From positions 1-43,353 of the forward strand of contig CALLKF010000215.1 in NCBI GenBank assembly GCA_938008535.1: a stretch of 43,353 bases of DNA, given 5' to 3'. The notes under the pieces were generated by a model. It had not been told where the DNA came from and did no database searches. It saw only the letters and a program-made list of their open reading frames with translations. The translations under genes and the position numbers were made by a program. This stretch comes from an uncultured Saprospirales bacterium (GTDB taxonomy: Bacteria > Bacteroidota > Bacteroidia > Chitinophagales > JADIYW01). Of this stretch, positions 7,646 through 16,397 are shown piece by piece (the first letter of the stretch is position 1; every line of letters begins with the position of its first letter).

Positions 7646-8833
7646 TTATCCAAACGCATTAATACCAGTAAAATCCATACCAGTAATTAATAAATGTACT
7701 TCGTGCGTGCCTTCGTAAGTAATCACACTTTCTAAATTCATTGCGTGGCGCATAAACGGAAAATCACCTGTGATACCCATTCCACCGCATATTTGGCGAC
7801 ATTCGCGCGCTACACGCAAAGCCATTTCAACGTTGTTGCGTTTTCCCATTGATATTTGTGCAGCCGTAATTTTTCCTTCATTATTTAATTTACCTAATTG
7901 CATCGCCAGCAATTGTGCTTTCGATAGATCAGTCAGCATTTCTGCTAATTTTTTTTGTGTTAATTGAAAAGCAGCCAATGGTTTTCCAAACTGTATTCTT
8001 TCTTTTGCATATTCGGTTGCAGCATGTAAACAATCCATGGCTGCGCCTAAAACACCAAACGAAATTCCATATCGTGCAGATGATAAACAAGACAAAGGAG
8101 CTTTCAATCCACTTGCTAACGGTAAAATATTTTCTTCTGGAATTTCTACATCTTGAAAAACCAATTCACCAGTTTTAGATGCACGCAAACTCCATTTTCC
8201 TGTAATTTCTGGTGTCGAAAAACCAGCCATGTCGCGTTCAACAATACAACCAACTACACGACCATCTTCGTTTTTTGCCCAAACTACAGCCAAATCGCAA
8301 ATAGGTGAGGATGTGATCCAAAGTTTTGCGCCATTCAAAATATATTTGTCACCTTTTTTTATTAATCGTGTTTCCATACTAGATGGATCGCTGCCATGAT
8401 TGGGTTCTGTTAAGCCAAAACTTCCAACAAAATCGCCTGTTGCCAGTTTTGGTAAAAATTTATTTCTTTGTTCTTCGCTACCATATTTCCAAATCGGATA
8501 CATCACCAAAGAACTTTGCACGCTTGCAAAACTGCGAATACCAGAATCACCGCGTTCCAGTTCCTGCATAATTAAACCATAAGAAATTAAATCTAAACCA
8601 CCACCACCATATTGTGTTGGAATATGTGGACCTAATGCACCAATTTCTCCTAATTGTTTTATCAATTCTTTTGGAAATTTATGATGTTCTGCACAATCTT
8701 CTATGATTGGAACTACTGCTGTGTTTACCCAACTGCGAACACTTTCGCGAATTAATTTTTGTTCGTCTGTTAATTGGTCATCTAAATTTAAATAATCAAA
8801 TCCACGGAAAGAAGCTGCGTATCTGTTTTGCAT
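7646..8833 (-). CDS. Acyl-CoA dehydrogenase, glutaryl-CoA dehydrogenase type
   Basis: A 395-residue FAD flavoprotein of the acyl-CoA dehydrogenase superfamily. Signature stretches are FGLTEPNHGSDPSSMETR (flavin/substrate contact), LNGAKLWITSSP, ARYGISFGVLGAA and, near the C-terminus, TYEGTHEVHLL, in which E374 is the expected catalytic base. N-terminal YLNLDDQLTDEQKLIR and the TYEGTH ending fit glutaryl-CoA dehydrogenase (lysine/tryptophan degradation) better than short- or medium-chain enzymes, though substrate cannot be proven by eye. Length is normal for the family. The start ATG at 8833 gives MQNRYAASF. The downstream DUF4919-like gene is 11 bp away. Confidence 0.92.
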   Translation of the reverse strand: MQNRYAASFRGFDYLNLDDQLTDEQKLIRESVRSWVNTAVVPIIEDCAEHHKFPKELIKQLGEIGALGPHIPTQYGGGGLDLISYGLIMQELERGDSGIRSFASVQSSLVMYPIWKYGSEEQRNKFLPKLATGDFVGSFGLTEPNHGSDPSSMETRLIKKGDKYILNGAKLWITSSPICDLAVVWAKNEDGRVVGCIVERDMAGFSTPEITGKWSLRASKTGELVFQDVEIPEENILPLASGLKAPLSCLSSARYGISFGVLGAAMDCLHAATEYAKERIQFGKPLAAFQLTQKKLAEMLTDLSKAQLLAMQLGKLNNEGKITAAQISMGKRNNVEMALRVARECRQICGGMGITGDFPFMRHAMNLESVITYEGTHEVHLLITGMDFTGINAFG

Positions 8834-8923
8834 ACTGTTTTTTTTATTGATAATTAAACGTTTATTTTAGTTCAAAGTTGTTAATGAACGCTTAAAACGC
8901 CGACAAATTTAAAGAATAAAATT

Positions 8924-8931
8924 TACTTTTG
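8924..8931 (+). promoter_or_regulatory. Putative -7 element of the folB promoter
   Basis: TACTTTTG matches TAnnTTTG, 14 bp before the folB ATG, implying a very short leader. No convincing -33 TTG is seen. Confidence 0.45.
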
Positions 8932-8945
8932 TACAAAACAGCATT

Positions 8946-9305
8946 ATGCAGAATAAGTTATGGATTGGGTTGGAAGCGATGGAATTTTACGCACATCATG
9001 GCGTGTATGATGAAGAGCGCGAAAAAGGCGGAAAATATATAGTAGATGTGTTTGTTTACACAGATGCCACACAAGCCGAACTGAATGACGAATTAGACGG
9101 AACGGTGAATTATGAATTGATTTATGCTGCGGTTTCTAAAAACATGCAAGAGCCAGTAAAACTGATTGAACATTTAGCACGAAAAATCATGAATGACATA
9201 AAATTATTTGTTGCTAAAGATGATAAAATCCGCATCAAAATAAAAAAAATAAAACCACCAATAGATGGTGTGGTTGGTGCGAGTGTAGTAGAGATAGAAG
9301 ATTAG
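8946..9305 (+). CDS. folB: Dihydroneopterin aldolase
   Basis: A 119-residue enzyme that cleaves 7,8-dihydroneopterin to 6-hydroxymethyl-dihydropterin and glycolaldehyde in folate synthesis. The family hallmarks are present: FYAHHGVYDEERE near residues 15-27 (with the conserved active-site Glu), NYELIYAAV, the LIEHLARKI helix, and the conserved lysine in KIKKIKPPI. The length is typical (about 120). It stands alone on the plus strand between two minus-strand genes, with its own TACTTTTG box. An AT-rich hairpin at 9332-9347 lies between it and the convergent amidase gene and could serve as a shared terminator, weakly. Confidence 0.96.
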   Translation: MQNKLWIGLEAMEFYAHHGVYDEEREKGGKYIVDVFVYTDATQAELNDELDGTVNYELIYAAVSKNMQEPVKLIEHLARKIMNDIKLFVAKDDKIRIKIKKIKPPIDGVVGASVVEIED

Positions 9306-9358
9306 TAAATAAAATCAATAATTATAGTATGGTATTTTTGAAAATACACGATTTTCTT

Positions 9359-10777
9359 TTAACTATAAATAAACTTCCATGGTTGAGCAGCTTCTAATTC
9401 CAATGCCAACTCTAGCAACAAGGCATCTTTACCATAAGGTGCAGCAAATTGAACACCAATAGGCATTCCGTTCTCTGCTTCACCTAATGGTAGCGATATT
9501 GCTGGTGAACCAGATATATTAAACAAAGGCAAATAAGATGCAAAACTAGCCGCACGAACTGCTATCTCATCATAGCTTAATGAGGTTGAGAAATAGCCAA
9601 TTTTTGGAGTTACAATTGTAGAAACACTCGTCATAATTAAATCATAATCTTTTTCCAACATAGCTTCTGTTTCTTTTGCAGATTTTTTTAAAACGCGTAA
9701 ACTTTTTGGTAATTGGAGTTTGCTTGAACCAAATGCATTCATCAAACCTAATGTAAATGGTTCTAATTGAGATTTATCTACAACTGAACCTAATACCAAT
9801 CTTCCGAAATTATTGTTCATATAAGCTAAAAAACCATAATAACGTAAATAGTGAACAGTCAGTTCTTCAATATCCAATGGTACTTTTATCATATCAACAG
9901 TATGACCAAGTGATTCTAATAATTTAGCAGTTTCAAACTGTACTCTATAAGTGTCATTGTCCATATGACCTTGTTTGTGTGCAGGTAAATTTTCAAAAAA
10001 AGCTATACGCAATCGTTTTTTAATAGGTGATTGGATATGACCTAATCTTGGAAGTTTAGAGTTGTGATAATACTGTTCAGCAGATGCATAATAGGCAGCA
10101 GTATCTCTTACTGTACGTGTAAGCACACCAGAATAAACGATATTTACTGGCAATGTTTCTGTTCCATGCATTGGCATTAATCGATTTCTTGTTGGTTTTA
10201 AGCCAACTAAACCACAACATGACGCTGGTATACGTGTCGATCCAGCTCCATCATTAGCTATTGCTATTGGAACCACACCACTTGCTACCAAAGCTCCAGA
10301 ACCAGAAGATGAACCACCAGTAGTATAATCGGTATGCCAAGGGTTACGAGTGATGCCCCAACGTTCGTTTTCTGTACTACAAATAAAACCAAATTCTGGA
10401 AGTGTGCTTTTTCCTAGGCAATTTACACCAGTCGATAAAAACTGATTGACATATTTACTGTTGCTTTTTTCAATTTTTGCTTTAAAAGCACCTGTTCCTT
10501 TTTGTGTTGGATGACCTTTAATATTTTCATTGTCTTTAATAAAAGCTGGAACTCCATATAAAAGTCCATTTTTAATTATGTTATTAGTATTACGTGCTGT
10601 TTCATACGTTTTAAGTACAATTGCATTCAATGCACCATTTACTTTTTCTGCTCTTGCTATTGCTGCTTCTGTAACTTCTTCAACTGAAACTGTTTTATTC
10701 TTAATTGCAGCAGCTAACGCAACAGCATCAAGGTTTCCAAGTGCATCATCAGTGAAAGCATTGATTCGTTTGTTCAT
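9359..10777 (-). CDS. Amidase (amidase signature family)
   Basis: A 472-residue amidase-signature hydrolase. The Ser-cisSer-Lys triad is visible: K81 in GVPAFIKDNENIKG, S156 in TTGGSSSGSGALVASG, and the nucleophile S180 in DGAGSTRIPASCCGLVGLKP. The gene stands alone, with no gatB or gatC nearby. Other regions, such as SLPLGEAENGMPIGVQFAAP near the C-terminus, are typical of general amidases and fatty-acid-amide-hydrolase relatives rather than GatA, so I do not assign it to tRNA-dependent Gln formation. There is no signal peptide. Substrate unknown. Confidence 0.9.
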   Translation of the reverse strand: MNKRINAFTDDALGNLDAVALAAAIKNKTVSVEEVTEAAIARAEKVNGALNAIVLKTYETARNTNNIIKNGLLYGVPAFIKDNENIKGHPTQKGTGAFKAKIEKSNSKYVNQFLSTGVNCLGKSTLPEFGFICSTENERWGITRNPWHTDYTTGGSSSGSGALVASGVVPIAIANDGAGSTRIPASCCGLVGLKPTRNRLMPMHGTETLPVNIVYSGVLTRTVRDTAAYYASAEQYYHNSKLPRLGHIQSPIKKRLRIAFFENLPAHKQGHMDNDTYRVQFETAKLLESLGHTVDMIKVPLDIEELTVHYLRYYGFLAYMNNNFGRLVLGSVVDKSQLEPFTLGLMNAFGSSKLQLPKSLRVLKKSAKETEAMLEKDYDLIMTSVSTIVTPKIGYFSTSLSYDEIAVRAASFASYLPLFNISGSPAISLPLGEAENGMPIGVQFAAPYGKDALLLELALELEAAQPWKFIYS

Positions 10778-10888
10778 GTTTTTTTGATTTTTTTAGAAGA
10801 TTAGTTTAAGAAAATGAAATTAGAAAATAAAACCGATTAATTTTATTTTATGACAAATAACTTTTGCAATACAAAAAAGCATTAAAAA

Positions 10889-10919
10889 TTTTGTTTTAAA
10901 TGAAAAATATGTAGTTTTG
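10889..10919 (+). promoter_or_regulatory. Promoter of the tRNA-Cys gene
   Basis: TTTTG ending at 10893 is followed after 18 bp by TAGTTTTG (10912-10919), a good match to the Bacteroidota -33 TTTG / -7 TAnnTTTG promoter. The predicted start near 10926 is about 10 nt before the mature tRNA 5' end. Confidence 0.65.
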
Positions 10920-10935
10920 CACTCCATCAAAAATT

Positions 10936-11006
10936 GGTCGGTTGGCCGAGAGGCTAGGCAAAGCTCTGCAAAAGCTTCTACGACGGTTCGAATCCGCCAC
11001 CGACCT
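10936..11006 (+). tRNA. tRNA-Cys (anticodon GCA)
   Basis: A 71-nt cloverleaf: acceptor GGTCGGT/ACCGACC (10936-10942 with 10999-11005), D-arm from 10945, anticodon stem AAGCT/AGCTT around the loop CTGCAAA with anticodon GCA at 10968-10970, variable loop CTAC, and a T-arm with loop TTCGAAT. The discriminator base is T (11006), as expected for tRNA-Cys. CCA is not encoded. The T stem has one A-C mismatch (10983 against 10997). A promoter precedes it and a strong terminator follows. Confidence 0.95.
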
Positions 11007-11011
11007 CTTGA

Positions 11012-11043
11012 AAGTCCAAGTTTATAGCTTGGACTTTTTTTTT
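11012..11043 (+). terminator. Rho-independent terminator after tRNA-Cys
   Basis: A 9-bp stem AAGTCCAAG/CTTGGACTT (11012-11020 with 11028-11036) leads straight into a run of T residues. It separates the tRNA transcript from the OmpA-family gene. Confidence 0.9.
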
Positions 11044-11139
11044 ACTTTTTTACCGAATACTAAGTCAACAATACCGAATGATAAATATCATGTAATATGC
11101 ATTGTACAATGTGTAATTTTAAATCATAAAATAAAAATT

Positions 11140-13059
11140 ATGAAAACGAACACATTAATAAATCAAACCGTAAGAAAAAGCGTGACAAAACTTAGTCAGC
11201 TAGTTGCTATGTTGTTGTTAATTGGAAACTTCGCTTTTGCACAAGATTCAGCAACCACCAAACATCACTATTTTAAATTTCAAGGTAGAGTGAAAATAGG
11301 TGCAGGCGCAGGTTTAAAATCAGTTCCTGATAAATTAGCAACGCATAATGTAAACGTTTTGTCAGGTGCATTGGTAACTACTATTTCACGTGACAATGAC
11401 AAACAGGATTTCTTAAAATCAAAATGGGGTCCGTATGCAGGTGCCAACTTTGATTTTTATTTCCATAAAAACATTGGTTTTGGTGTTGATATAGATTATT
11501 TCAACAATAAACTAAAATACGTTGCGCCTAGCGTTTTAACTGATTTTATAAATAAATCATCAGACCCAAAAACGAGTTTAGTAGAATCAAACCGAAAAAA
11601 TCAACAGTTGATATTTGTCGGAATTGGACCAAGTGCAAAATTATTTACGAACGATAAAATAGATGTGGATTTGAATGTTCGCGTTGGTTTAAGCCATTTA
11701 AATTTAGGTTCATTAAGCGTTGCAGTTGATGAGTTATCAGGCAGAGAATTTAATGAGCAAGATCCAAGAAAAACTATTTTAGATTACGATTACAATAAAT
11801 CGATTAATACAGTTGGCTTAAAAGTGGGTTTGTATTTTAATTATTGGTTTCATAAAAATGTTGGTATCACGGCTGGTATGGATTTTATTCATTCATTTGT
11901 TAAAACATCAAATATCATCGGTGATGCTGCATATAAGTTAGATTATCGTCGTCCGGAAGATTTTGAAAAAGGTGATATTTTACAAGAATATCCATATTTC
12001 CAACCAGGTAGTAGCTTAGATGCATATCCGGTTTCAAAATTATCGGTGAATCATTTGGCACTTTCTGCAGGTATTGTATTTCGAGTAATTAAAGAAAAAG
12101 ATACTAAAAAAGAACCGAAAAAAAGCGATGAAAGCAAAGATATCATCGTAACTGTGAAAGATAAATTTACAGGAATGCCTGTGGATCAGGTAGATGTGAA
12201 CTTGACTGATGAAAACGGAAAAGTAATTGCTACTAAACGCACGGAAAAAAATGGCAAAGTAACTTTTGAGAATATGCCACAAGCTGTTTATGGTTTAAAT
12301 GGTAACCGTTTCGGCATCAAAACCACAACAGAAAGCGTTGCTAAAGCAGAATTTGAGAAAAAAGGAAACATCTACAAAGAGTTGATTTATGAAGATCCAG
12401 GTTTTATTTTGGAAGGAATTGCCTTAGAATGCGATAAAAAAGACAAAATTATGGCTGGAGTTGAAGTGGAATTGACCAACAAAGAAACAGGCAAAGTTGA
12501 AAAAACTACGTCTGATGCGAATGGCAAATTTACGTTCAACCTAAAATCAAATACTGATTATACAGTTGTTGGAAGCAAAGACGGTTACTATTCTAATATT
12601 GAAGACATTACGACTAAAGGTTTAGATAGAAACAAAACCTTGTATGTGAAACTGAAATTGTGTGTAGGGCAGTTAGAAGTTGGTAAAACATTCGTATTGC
12701 GCAACATTTATTACGACTTCGACAAATGTAATATCAGAAACGATGCATCGAAAGAATTGGATCACTTGGTAGATATTATGAAACAATACAAAAACATGAC
12801 TATTGAGTTGTCCTCACACACAGATCAACGTGGAACGACTGAATACAACCAAAAACTATCGCAATGTAGAGCGCAAAGTGCAATTGATTACTTAATTAAA
12901 AAAGGAATTGATAAAAATAGACTGACTGCAATTGGTTATGGTGAAAGCAAATTGTTGCAAGATTGTTCAGGTGTTGCAGGTTGTCCTGAAGACTCAAAAG
13001 GTGATTGCGATTGCCACCAAAATAACAGAAGAACTGAAGTGAAAATTATAAAAATGTAG
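11140..13059 (+). CDS. OmpA-family outer membrane protein
   Basis: From the ATG at 11140 this is a 639-residue exported protein; an open frame extends upstream but would run through the tRNA and terminator, so I reject that start. Residues 1-34 are a signal peptide (hydrophobic LVAMLLLIGNFAFA then QD). Residues about 40-325 form a beta-barrel-like outer membrane domain with Gly/aromatic alternation. Two carboxypeptidase-regulatory/Cna-B-like sandwiches follow (about 335-410 and 430-510: IIVTVKDKFTGMPVDQVDVN and GVEVELTNKETGKV). The C-terminal OmpA domain (about 515-639) has the peptidoglycan-binding features LSSHTDQRGTTEYNQKLSQ, RLTAIGYGES and NNRRTEVKI. It probably anchors the outer membrane to the wall. 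It also carries a Cys-rich insert (CSGVAGCPEDSKGDCDC). Confidence 0.93.
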   Translation: MKTNTLINQTVRKSVTKLSQLVAMLLLIGNFAFAQDSATTKHHYFKFQGRVKIGAGAGLKSVPDKLATHNVNVLSGALVTTISRDNDKQDFLKSKWGPYAGANFDFYFHKNIGFGVDIDYFNNKLKYVAPSVLTDFINKSSDPKTSLVESNRKNQQLIFVGIGPSAKLFTNDKIDVDLNVRVGLSHLNLGSLSVAVDELSGREFNEQDPRKTILDYDYNKSINTVGLKVGLYFNYWFHKNVGITAGMDFIHSFVKTSNIIGDAAYKLDYRRPEDFEKGDILQEYPYFQPGSSLDAYPVSKLSVNHLALSAGIVFRVIKEKDTKKEPKKSDESKDIIVTVKDKFTGMPVDQVDVNLTDENGKVIATKRTEKNGKVTFENMPQAVYGLNGNRFGIKTTTESVAKAEFEKKGNIYKELIYEDPGFILEGIALECDKKDKIMAGVEVELTNKETGKVEKTTSDANGKFTFNLKSNTDYTVVGSKDGYYSNIEDITTKGLDRNKTLYVKLKLCVGQLEVGKTFVLRNIYYDFDKCNIRNDASKELDHLVDIMKQYKNMTIELSSHTDQRGTTEYNQKLSQCRAQSAIDYLIKKGIDKNRLTAIGYGESKLLQDCSGVAGCPEDSKGDCDCHQNNRRTEVKIIKM

Positions 13060-13082
13060 GATTTCTTAGGTATAAAACTGAG

Positions 13083-13112
13083 AACGGTCTCGCAAAAGCG
13101 AGACCGTTTTTT
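13083..13112. terminator. Terminator between the OmpA gene and kdsB
   Basis: A perfect 11-bp stem (13083-13093 with 13098-13108) with an AAAA loop is followed on the plus strand by a T run. It follows the OmpA-family stop by 23 bp. Since kdsB ends convergently at 13132 it may also stop that transcript, though the minus-strand U tract is poorer. Confidence 0.88.
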
Positions 13113-13131
13113 ATATTTTTATAATAATGAT

Positions 13132-13860
13132 TTAGAAAAGATTTCTGACTTTCTCCAAATCTTCAGGTGTATCAACGCTGATGCTTTCGTGTTTGGTGAT
13201 ACCAATTTTGATTTTGTAACCATTATCTAACCAACGTAATTGCTCTAAATGTAAGTGCAGTTCATTTTCAGTAGGCGAGAGTTTAACAATTTGCTGTAAA
13301 ACATTGGTTTTGAAGCCATAAATACCAATATGCTTATAGAAATTGTGAATTCTGAATTGTGAATTCTGAATTATTCTTACAAACTCTGTTGCATACTGAT
13401 TTTCATCAAAAATAGCTTTCACAATATTTGGATTTTGCAACAAAGATAAATTCATTTCTTTTTTTACTTGTGTGATAATCTGTGCATTAGCATCTTTAAA
13501 TAAATTCGTAAGTTCATCTATTTGGTTTGGATTGATAAGAGGTTCATCGCCTTGGATGTTGATGATGTAATCGTATTCTTCAATAAACTCAGAATGACGT
13601 AATTGCTCAAGCACCTCAGCGCAACGAGAAGTTCCGTTTAAATGGTTGGATGAAGTCATGCAAACTTCGCCACCAAAACCTTTTACAACAGCATAAATTA
13701 ATTGATTATCAGTAGCTGCAACTACTTTTGATAAACTTTTAGTTTGTAAGCAACGTTCATATACATGCTGAATCATCGGTTTGCCTGCAATGTTAGCTAA
13801 TGGCTTTCCTGGAAATCTAGTTGATTCGTAGCGTGCTGGTATTATGCCAAGTATCTTCAA
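13132..13860 (-). CDS. kdsB: 3-deoxy-manno-octulosonate cytidylyltransferase
   Basis: A 242-residue enzyme that activates KDO as CMP-KDO for lipopolysaccharide core synthesis. Diagnostic stretches are IPARYESTRFPGKPL (7-21), VVAATDN (46-52), the metal/nucleotide motif NIQGDEPLI (101-109), KHIGIYGF (176-183) and SVDTPEDLEKVR at the end. The start codon is TTG (13860-13858), immediately after the TAG of the upstream nfeD-like gene; the N-terminus MKILGIIPARY fits the family and no ATG exists there, so translational coupling is likely. Residues 162-174 are encoded by a 7-bp tandem repeat just after the position of the usual FSRxxIP segment, which here reads FVRIIQ. Confidence 0.94.
   Translation of the reverse strand: MKILGIIPARYESTRFPGKPLANIAGKPMIQHVYERCLQTKSLSKVVAATDNQLIYAVVKGFGGEVCMTSSNHLNGTSRCAEVLEQLRHSEFIEEYDYIINIQGDEPLINPNQIDELTNLFKDANAQIITQVKKEMNLSLLQNPNIVKAIFDENQYATEFVRIIQNSQFRIHNFYKHIGIYGFKTNVLQQIVKLSPTENELHLHLEQLRWLDNGYKIKIGITKHESISVDTPEDLEKVRNLF
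13341..13375 (-). repeat. 7-bp tandem repeat inside kdsB
   Basis: Heptamers aattgtg, aattctg, aattgtg, aattctg and aattatt are contiguous (a 14-bp unit twice plus a partial). They encode residues 162-174 (RIIQNSQFRIHNF) of KdsB in frame. Confidence 0.85.
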
Positions 13861-15204
13861 CTACGCTTTTTTTACTTTTACTGAATAACCTTGCACTTTT
13901 GTCACGATGATTTTCGTTCCTTTTAAAATATATTCAGCGTCAGAAATGGCATCGTATAGATTTCCATCGATTTCTACTTTTCCACTCGGACGACAATCTG
14001 AAATCACAATTCCTTCTAAACCAATAACATTGACCTGTTCAGTTTGTTTAATACTATAACCTTCATTTGATTTTTGATCGTTGTGTAGCACCATTTTTTT
14101 AAAAGCAGGAAAGTTGAAAATGCTACCACCAAACGCAGCAGCCAAACTAATTCCAATAATTAGTGTAATGGTTACTCTAAATAGTGCGTAACCAATGGTT
14201 TCCATAATTCCATTCGGAAACGTAAAAAAGTCGTTGTTAATCAAGCTTAAAATCAATCCTAAAAACACACAAACAATTCCTAAAATGCCGACGACGCCGA
14301 AACCTGGAATCACAAAAATCTCTAAAGCTAAGAGAATCAATCCAATGAAGAATAATAAGATTTCCCAATTGGCAGCTAAACCATCTAAATACAACGGCGC
14401 AAAATATAAAACTGCACCTAAAATGGCAATTACAGTCGGCAAACCAATGCCTGGCATTTTTAACTCAAAGTAAATTCCTCCAAAAATCATCAGAATTAAA
14501 ATGCTGTTTACAAATGGATTTAACAGGAAACCAACGAGTTTGTCAATCAAAGAAACTTGGTGTTCTATTACTTTTGTGGAGGCACTTAGCTTTGCATAAA
14601 CTTCTTTTTCATTTTTTACAACTCCTTCACAGTAATTGTTTTGTATAGCTTCTTTTGAAGTAAAGGTTAATATTTGAATAGAATCATTAATACCAGGAAC
14701 CACGACGCGTTCGTCAACCATAGCTTCGGCAATGATTGGATTTCGGTGATTTGTTTCTGCAGTAGAGCGCATCAAGCCACGCATGTAAGATTGATATTTG
14801 TCGATTTGCTTTTCGCCATTTTGGTCAACCACAGTTGCCGCGCCAATGTTTGCTCCATCAATCATGTAGATGCTATCGCACGCAATGGAAATCAATGCGC
14901 CAGCCGAAGCAGCATTGTTATTGATAAAAACCACCGTTGTTGGTTTAGCTTGCATCAAAATGGTTCGGATGGAATCTGCAGCGTCTAACATTCCACCGTA
15001 AGTGTTTAATGTCATCACGATGTAGTCTGCTTTTTGCGTTTCTGCTTCACGAACGGCTTTTTTTACTAAACGATAAGCAGCTCTGTCAATTTCCTGATTT
15101 AGCGTAAAATGATAGATTTTAGCTTGATTTTGTGCAAATAATGAGTTTGAAAGTGCGAAAAATAACGCTAAAAGTAAAAGTTTTATGGATTGATTTTTGT
15201 TCAT
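13861..15204 (-). CDS. NfeD-type membrane-bound serine protease (ClpP class)
   Basis: From the ATG at 15204 this is a 447-residue protein; I prefer it to the ATG at 15240 because it places a normal signal peptide (KLLLLALFFALSNSLFA, cut before QNQ) at the N-terminus. Residues about 27-220 are a ClpP-class protease domain: NTYGGMLDAADSIR, and NNNAASAGALISIACDS with S100 as nucleophile and K136 (IDKYQSYM) as likely general base, matching the Ser/Lys dyad of archaeal NfeD homologues. Four to five membrane segments follow (about 205-380). The C-terminal 65 residues are an NfeD OB-fold (LEGIVISDCRPSGKVEIDG). The family usually acts with stomatin-like proteins; none is seen here. The stop TAG abuts the TTG start of kdsB. 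Confidence 0.92.
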   Translation of the reverse strand: MNKNQSIKLLLLALFFALSNSLFAQNQAKIYHFTLNQEIDRAAYRLVKKAVREAETQKADYIVMTLNTYGGMLDAADSIRTILMQAKPTTVVFINNNAASAGALISIACDSIYMIDGANIGAATVVDQNGEKQIDKYQSYMRGLMRSTAETNHRNPIIAEAMVDERVVVPGINDSIQILTFTSKEAIQNNYCEGVVKNEKEVYAKLSASTKVIEHQVSLIDKLVGFLLNPFVNSILILMIFGGIYFELKMPGIGLPTVIAILGAVLYFAPLYLDGLAANWEILLFFIGLILLALEIFVIPGFGVVGILGIVCVFLGLILSLINNDFFTFPNGIMETIGYALFRVTITLIIGISLAAAFGGSIFNFPAFKKMVLHNDQKSNEGYSIKQTEQVNVIGLEGIVISDCRPSGKVEIDGNLYDAISDAEYILKGTKIIVTKVQGYSVKVKKA

Positions 15205-15279
15205 ATAAACTAGATGTTGAAAATTTACTTTAATAATCAATGTAAAAGAGTTGATTTTTGTTCCCTAAACTACTGATTT

Positions 15280-16302
15280 ATGTTTAAAAAAATAGGATTT
15301 CTTTTTGCTTGTGTCTTTTTAATCTTGGTTTTGAATGCGCAAAATAAAGAAAAAGCGACAAAAGTACCACAATATGTGTTTCATACAGTGGTTTTTGGTG
15401 AAACCTTAAATATTATTGCTTTTAAATATGATGTTACAACGGTTGAAATTCAAAAAGCAAATCCATCGTTGATTGGAACTTCATTGATGCCAGATCAAAT
15501 TTTGCGAATTCCTAACAAAAAGAAAACAAAAATTGAAGTCAACAGTGCATCAATTCCAACTGTTCTAGATGATAAACCAACTGTAAAATCATTAAAATAC
15601 GATTTAGTTACTATTGAAAAAGGAATGACGTTGTATTCTATTTCTAAAAAATACAATGTGGATTTAGAAGATTTAAAGAAATGGAATGGTTTAAAATCAT
15701 ATGATGTGAAAATTGGTAGCCAAATAGTTATAAATCCAAAAAATAAAGGAAAAGCAGTTGTTGATCAAAAAACAAAAGAAATTGTTATTGAACCTTCCAA
15801 AAAGGAATTAATTCCAAAGCAACAACCTGCAACTTTAACACCAAAATTAAAAGAAGAAATTGCAAAATCACAAGAATTAAAACCTAAAAATCCAACTAAT
15901 ACAATAGATGAACCAGTTCTAAAAATTGACAATCAAATAGAAAAAGAAGATATTCCTTGTTCAGAAGATAACGAATCTCAGAAAGAATTAGCAAAAACAT
16001 TTAAATTCTATAAAGATGCTGGTAAATCTATAACTAACACAAAAGGAACTGGTGCACCCATGACTACAAGCTTAGGAACTGTTGAAAACACCTATTTTGT
16101 CATGCATCGAACATTGTCGATTGGTACGGTAATAAAAGTTAAAAACTTAGTAAACAGCAAAACTATTTACGGTAAGGTAATTGGAAAACTTCCTGACACA
16201 CAAGAAAACAAGAATGTAATTATTCGTTATTCGTTGGGTATTAAAAAAGATATACAATTGCAAAATGGCAAAAATTACGTTCAAATTGAATTTCCACAAT
16301 AA
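15280..16302 (+). CDS. Secreted protein with two LysM domains
   Basis: A 340-residue exported protein. Residues 1-21 are a signal peptide (FLFACVFLILVLNAQ). Two LysM peptidoglycan-binding modules follow: about 31-77 (HTVVFGETLNIIAFKYDVT...PDQILRIP) and about 107-152 (VTIEKGMTLYSISKKYNV...IGSQIVI). A Lys/Pro-rich linker covers about 155-230. The C-terminal 100 residues (KGTGAPMTTSLGT, MHRTLSIGTVIKVKNL, KVIGKLPDT) look like a double-psi beta-barrel of the RlpA kind, although the catalytic Asp typical of lytic RlpA is not obvious. Probably a cell-wall-associated protein. It is divergent from the nfeD-kdsB pair with a 75-bp gap, and hemA follows on the same strand. Confidence 0.9.
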   Translation: MFKKIGFLFACVFLILVLNAQNKEKATKVPQYVFHTVVFGETLNIIAFKYDVTTVEIQKANPSLIGTSLMPDQILRIPNKKKTKIEVNSASIPTVLDDKPTVKSLKYDLVTIEKGMTLYSISKKYNVDLEDLKKWNGLKSYDVKIGSQIVINPKNKGKAVVDQKTKEIVIEPSKKELIPKQQPATLTPKLKEEIAKSQELKPKNPTNTIDEPVLKIDNQIEKEDIPCSEDNESQKELAKTFKFYKDAGKSITNTKGTGAPMTTSLGTVENTYFVMHRTLSIGTVIKVKNLVNSKTIYGKVIGKLPDTQENKNVIIRYSLGIKKDIQLQNGKNYVQIEFPQ

Positions 16303-16397
16303 TAAAATGGCGTTAAATCATAATTAAAACTGATTAAAATCATTTTTTAATTAAACAATAAAGTACCATATTTGTAGAAGAATTATCAGCTAACGAC

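Noticed and set aside
10936..11006. First read as tRNA-Ser
   Set aside because: There is no long variable arm; the anticodon loop CTGCAAA gives GCA and the discriminator is T, so it is tRNA-Cys.
10942..11139. Upstream extension of the OmpA-family gene to 10942
   Set aside because: It would run through tRNA-Cys and its terminator; the ATG at 11140 gives a proper signal peptide.
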